A stretch of DNA of 55,083 nucleotides from Beijerinckiaceae bacterium (GTDB taxonomy: Bacteria > Pseudomonadota > Alphaproteobacteria > Rhizobiales > Beijerinckiaceae): assembly GCA_019753285.1 (NCBI GenBank), contig JAIELD010000007.1:1-55083 (forward strand), written 5' to 3'. Of the stretch, positions 54,028 through 55,083 are shown piece by piece (within the stretch, counting starts at the first letter, position 1; each line of letters opens with the position of its first letter). The notes beneath the pieces were generated by a model. The model ran no database searches and was not told where the DNA came from. It was given only the letters and a program-made list of their open reading frames with translations. The translations under genes were made by a program, and so were the position numbers.

Positions 54028-55083
54028 ATGAAAAACTGGCGTTTCCTCGGTGCTGCCACGGTTGCATGGCTTGCCGCCCTCTCGGCAGTTGCAGTCGCGC
54101 AAAGCAGCGAAGGCGGGCCGATGTCGTCAAGCGCCATGGGCGGTGTGATGGAACACATCGTGCACCGCCTGACCCGGACGCTCGACAAGGCCACCACAGT
54201 TCTCTCCGGCTCCTATCGCGCGCCAGGCGAATGGGCGACGGCGTTCAAGAAGATCTTCTTTTCCGATTCCTCTGCGCTGCAGAATAGTTTCGGCGACGTT
54301 CGTCTATGGCTGTTTCTCGCGGCCATGATCGGCGCGGCCGACATCCTGCCGCGCCTTCTTTGCCGACGCTTCTCGGCCCTTGGGGGGTCGATCTTCTGGA
54401 AGGCTCTCCGGAGGCTCGCCTTCGAGCTTGGCGGCATCGGCGTCGCTTTCGGTCTTGCGGCGCTCGCGGCAGCGACCGTCCTGACCGGCCCAAATGCCGA
54501 CAATGAGGCAGGCTTCGAGCTGCTGTGGCTGGTCGTGCGCTGGCGTCTCACGACGATGCTGGTTCTTGTCCTCCTGCGTCCGGACATGCCGGAAATCAGG
54601 CTTCTGCCGGTTGGCACGTTCGAGGCCAAACGCATCGTGCGGACGGCCTATCTGTCGCTTGGCGTCATCATCGGCTTCATGACGATCGTGCCATTTTTCC
54701 GCCGCTACGGCGTCAGCACCGAGTCTGCGCAGGCGACTGCGCTTCTGGTCGGCACATTGTCGATCGCGTTCTTCATTCAGGCGCTGCGGCAGCTCAGCAA
54801 GGCAATGCCAGGCCATGAGGCGACGATCCTGCTGCTTGGCGGCACGATGGCCGTGACCACCTGGGTGATCTGGACGCTGTCGATCATCTTTCTCGCCTTC
54901 GACGTCTATTTCAGCTTCCTCTATGCCGTCCTCACGGCATGGCTGCTGCTGACGATCGTCCGTATTCTGGCTCTGGCCGTTTCCGACGAGACTGGCTCTG
55001 ACAGTTCACGCGTCAACAAGCCGCTCGTTGCCGCCCTTCAGCGCAGCCTCGTCGTCATCGCCACCGTGATCGTCGTGATCATC
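54028..55083 (+). CDS. Membrane protein, probable MscS-type channel N-terminal part (cut by window end)
   Basis: An open frame of 352 codons runs off the right edge. It starts with a signal peptide (MKNWRFLGAATVAWLAALSAVAVA, cut before QSSEGG), then an amphipathic segment, and several hydrophobic helices, among them VRLWLFLAAMIGAADILPRLL, GVAFGLAALAAATVLTG, YLSLGVIIGFMTIVPFF and ILLLGGTMAVTTWVIWTLSIIFLAF. Large periplasmic-leader MscS-family proteins look like this before their conserved pore helix, which is beyond the window. An in-frame ATG at 53977 would spoil the signal peptide. The MscS call is a resemblance, not a motif match. It is divergent from the nucleotide-sugar dehydrogenase gene. 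Confidence 0.6.
   Translation, partial: MKNWRFLGAATVAWLAALSAVAVAQSSEGGPMSSSAMGGVMEHIVHRLTRTLDKATTVLSGSYRAPGEWATAFKKIFFSDSSALQNSFGDVRLWLFLAAMIGAADILPRLLCRRFSALGGSIFWKALRRLAFELGGIGVAFGLAALAAATVLTGPNADNEAGFELLWLVVRWRLTTMLVLVLLRPDMPEIRLLPVGTFEAKRIVRTAYLSLGVIIGFMTIVPFFRRYGVSTESAQATALLVGTLSIAFFIQALRQLSKAMPGHEATILLLGGTMAVTTWVIWTLSIIFLAFDVYFSFLYAVLTAWLLLTIVRILALAVSDETGSDSSRVNKPLVAALQRSLVVIATVIVVII

Overview
The window is GC-rich, densely packed bacterial chromosome with about 45 genes, many overlapping by 1-4 bases (ATGA or TGATG junctions). Gene content points to an alphaproteobacterium, most likely Hyphomicrobiales: a complete LIV-type importer with an embedded acyl-CoA synthetase, an AtuA/acyl-CoA carboxylase cluster, an AcnX dehydratase, a TAXI-TRAP system with its DUF1850 partner, a Yej-like peptide importer and COG4671-type glycosyltransferases. 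This placement is inferred from gene families; there is no rRNA or marker gene. I saw no insertion sequence, integrase, prophage or CRISPR array.

Left third (1-20858), catabolism of CoA-activated (probably branched) acids. A minus-strand operon livF-livG-acyl-CoA synthetase-livH-livM-livK-nitronate monooxygenase (7727 to 223) imports and activates a substrate. Divergent from it lie an enoyl-CoA hydratase, a TetR regulator and a second acyl-CoA ligase (8062-11183). Next comes a minus operon of acyl-CoA dehydrogenase, SDR and MaoC hydratase (13739 to 11172). Divergent from that is a plus operon of enoyl-CoA hydratase, AtuA, biotin carboxylase, biotin carrier, carboxyltransferase and a DsbA-fold isomerase (13997-20858). 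Together these resemble the leucine/isovalerate and acyclic-terpene (atu) routes. The substrate is not determined. The biotin carboxylase and biotin carrier parts lie in one reading frame and are separated only by a TAG codon.

Middle (20859-35478), mixed metabolism and transport: tRNA-Gln and tRNA-Pro, an AcnX-type dehydratase, an AidB-like flavoprotein, nicotinate phosphoribosyltransferase (pncB), 4-hydroxybenzoate 3-monooxygenase (pobA), a ferric-type ABC importer (binding protein, double-length permease, ATPase), and a TAXI-TRAP transporter.

Right third (35479-55083), a cell-surface glycan locus and the most novel part. A plus-strand trio of overlapping glycosyltransferase genes is followed by a divergent pair of methyltransferase-fold genes. 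Then come a 926-residue ABC exporter-like protein whose nucleotide-binding residues are largely lost, and a stand-alone cyclic-nucleotide-binding protein. From the other side, a Yej-like oligopeptide importer operon runs by overlap into another glycosyltransferase and a polysaccharide deacetylase-like gene. A nucleotide-sugar 6-dehydrogenase lies upstream, and the window ends inside a membrane protein resembling the N-terminal part of an MscS-type channel. I infer that these genes build, modify or export a surface polysaccharide, possibly under cyclic-nucleotide control.
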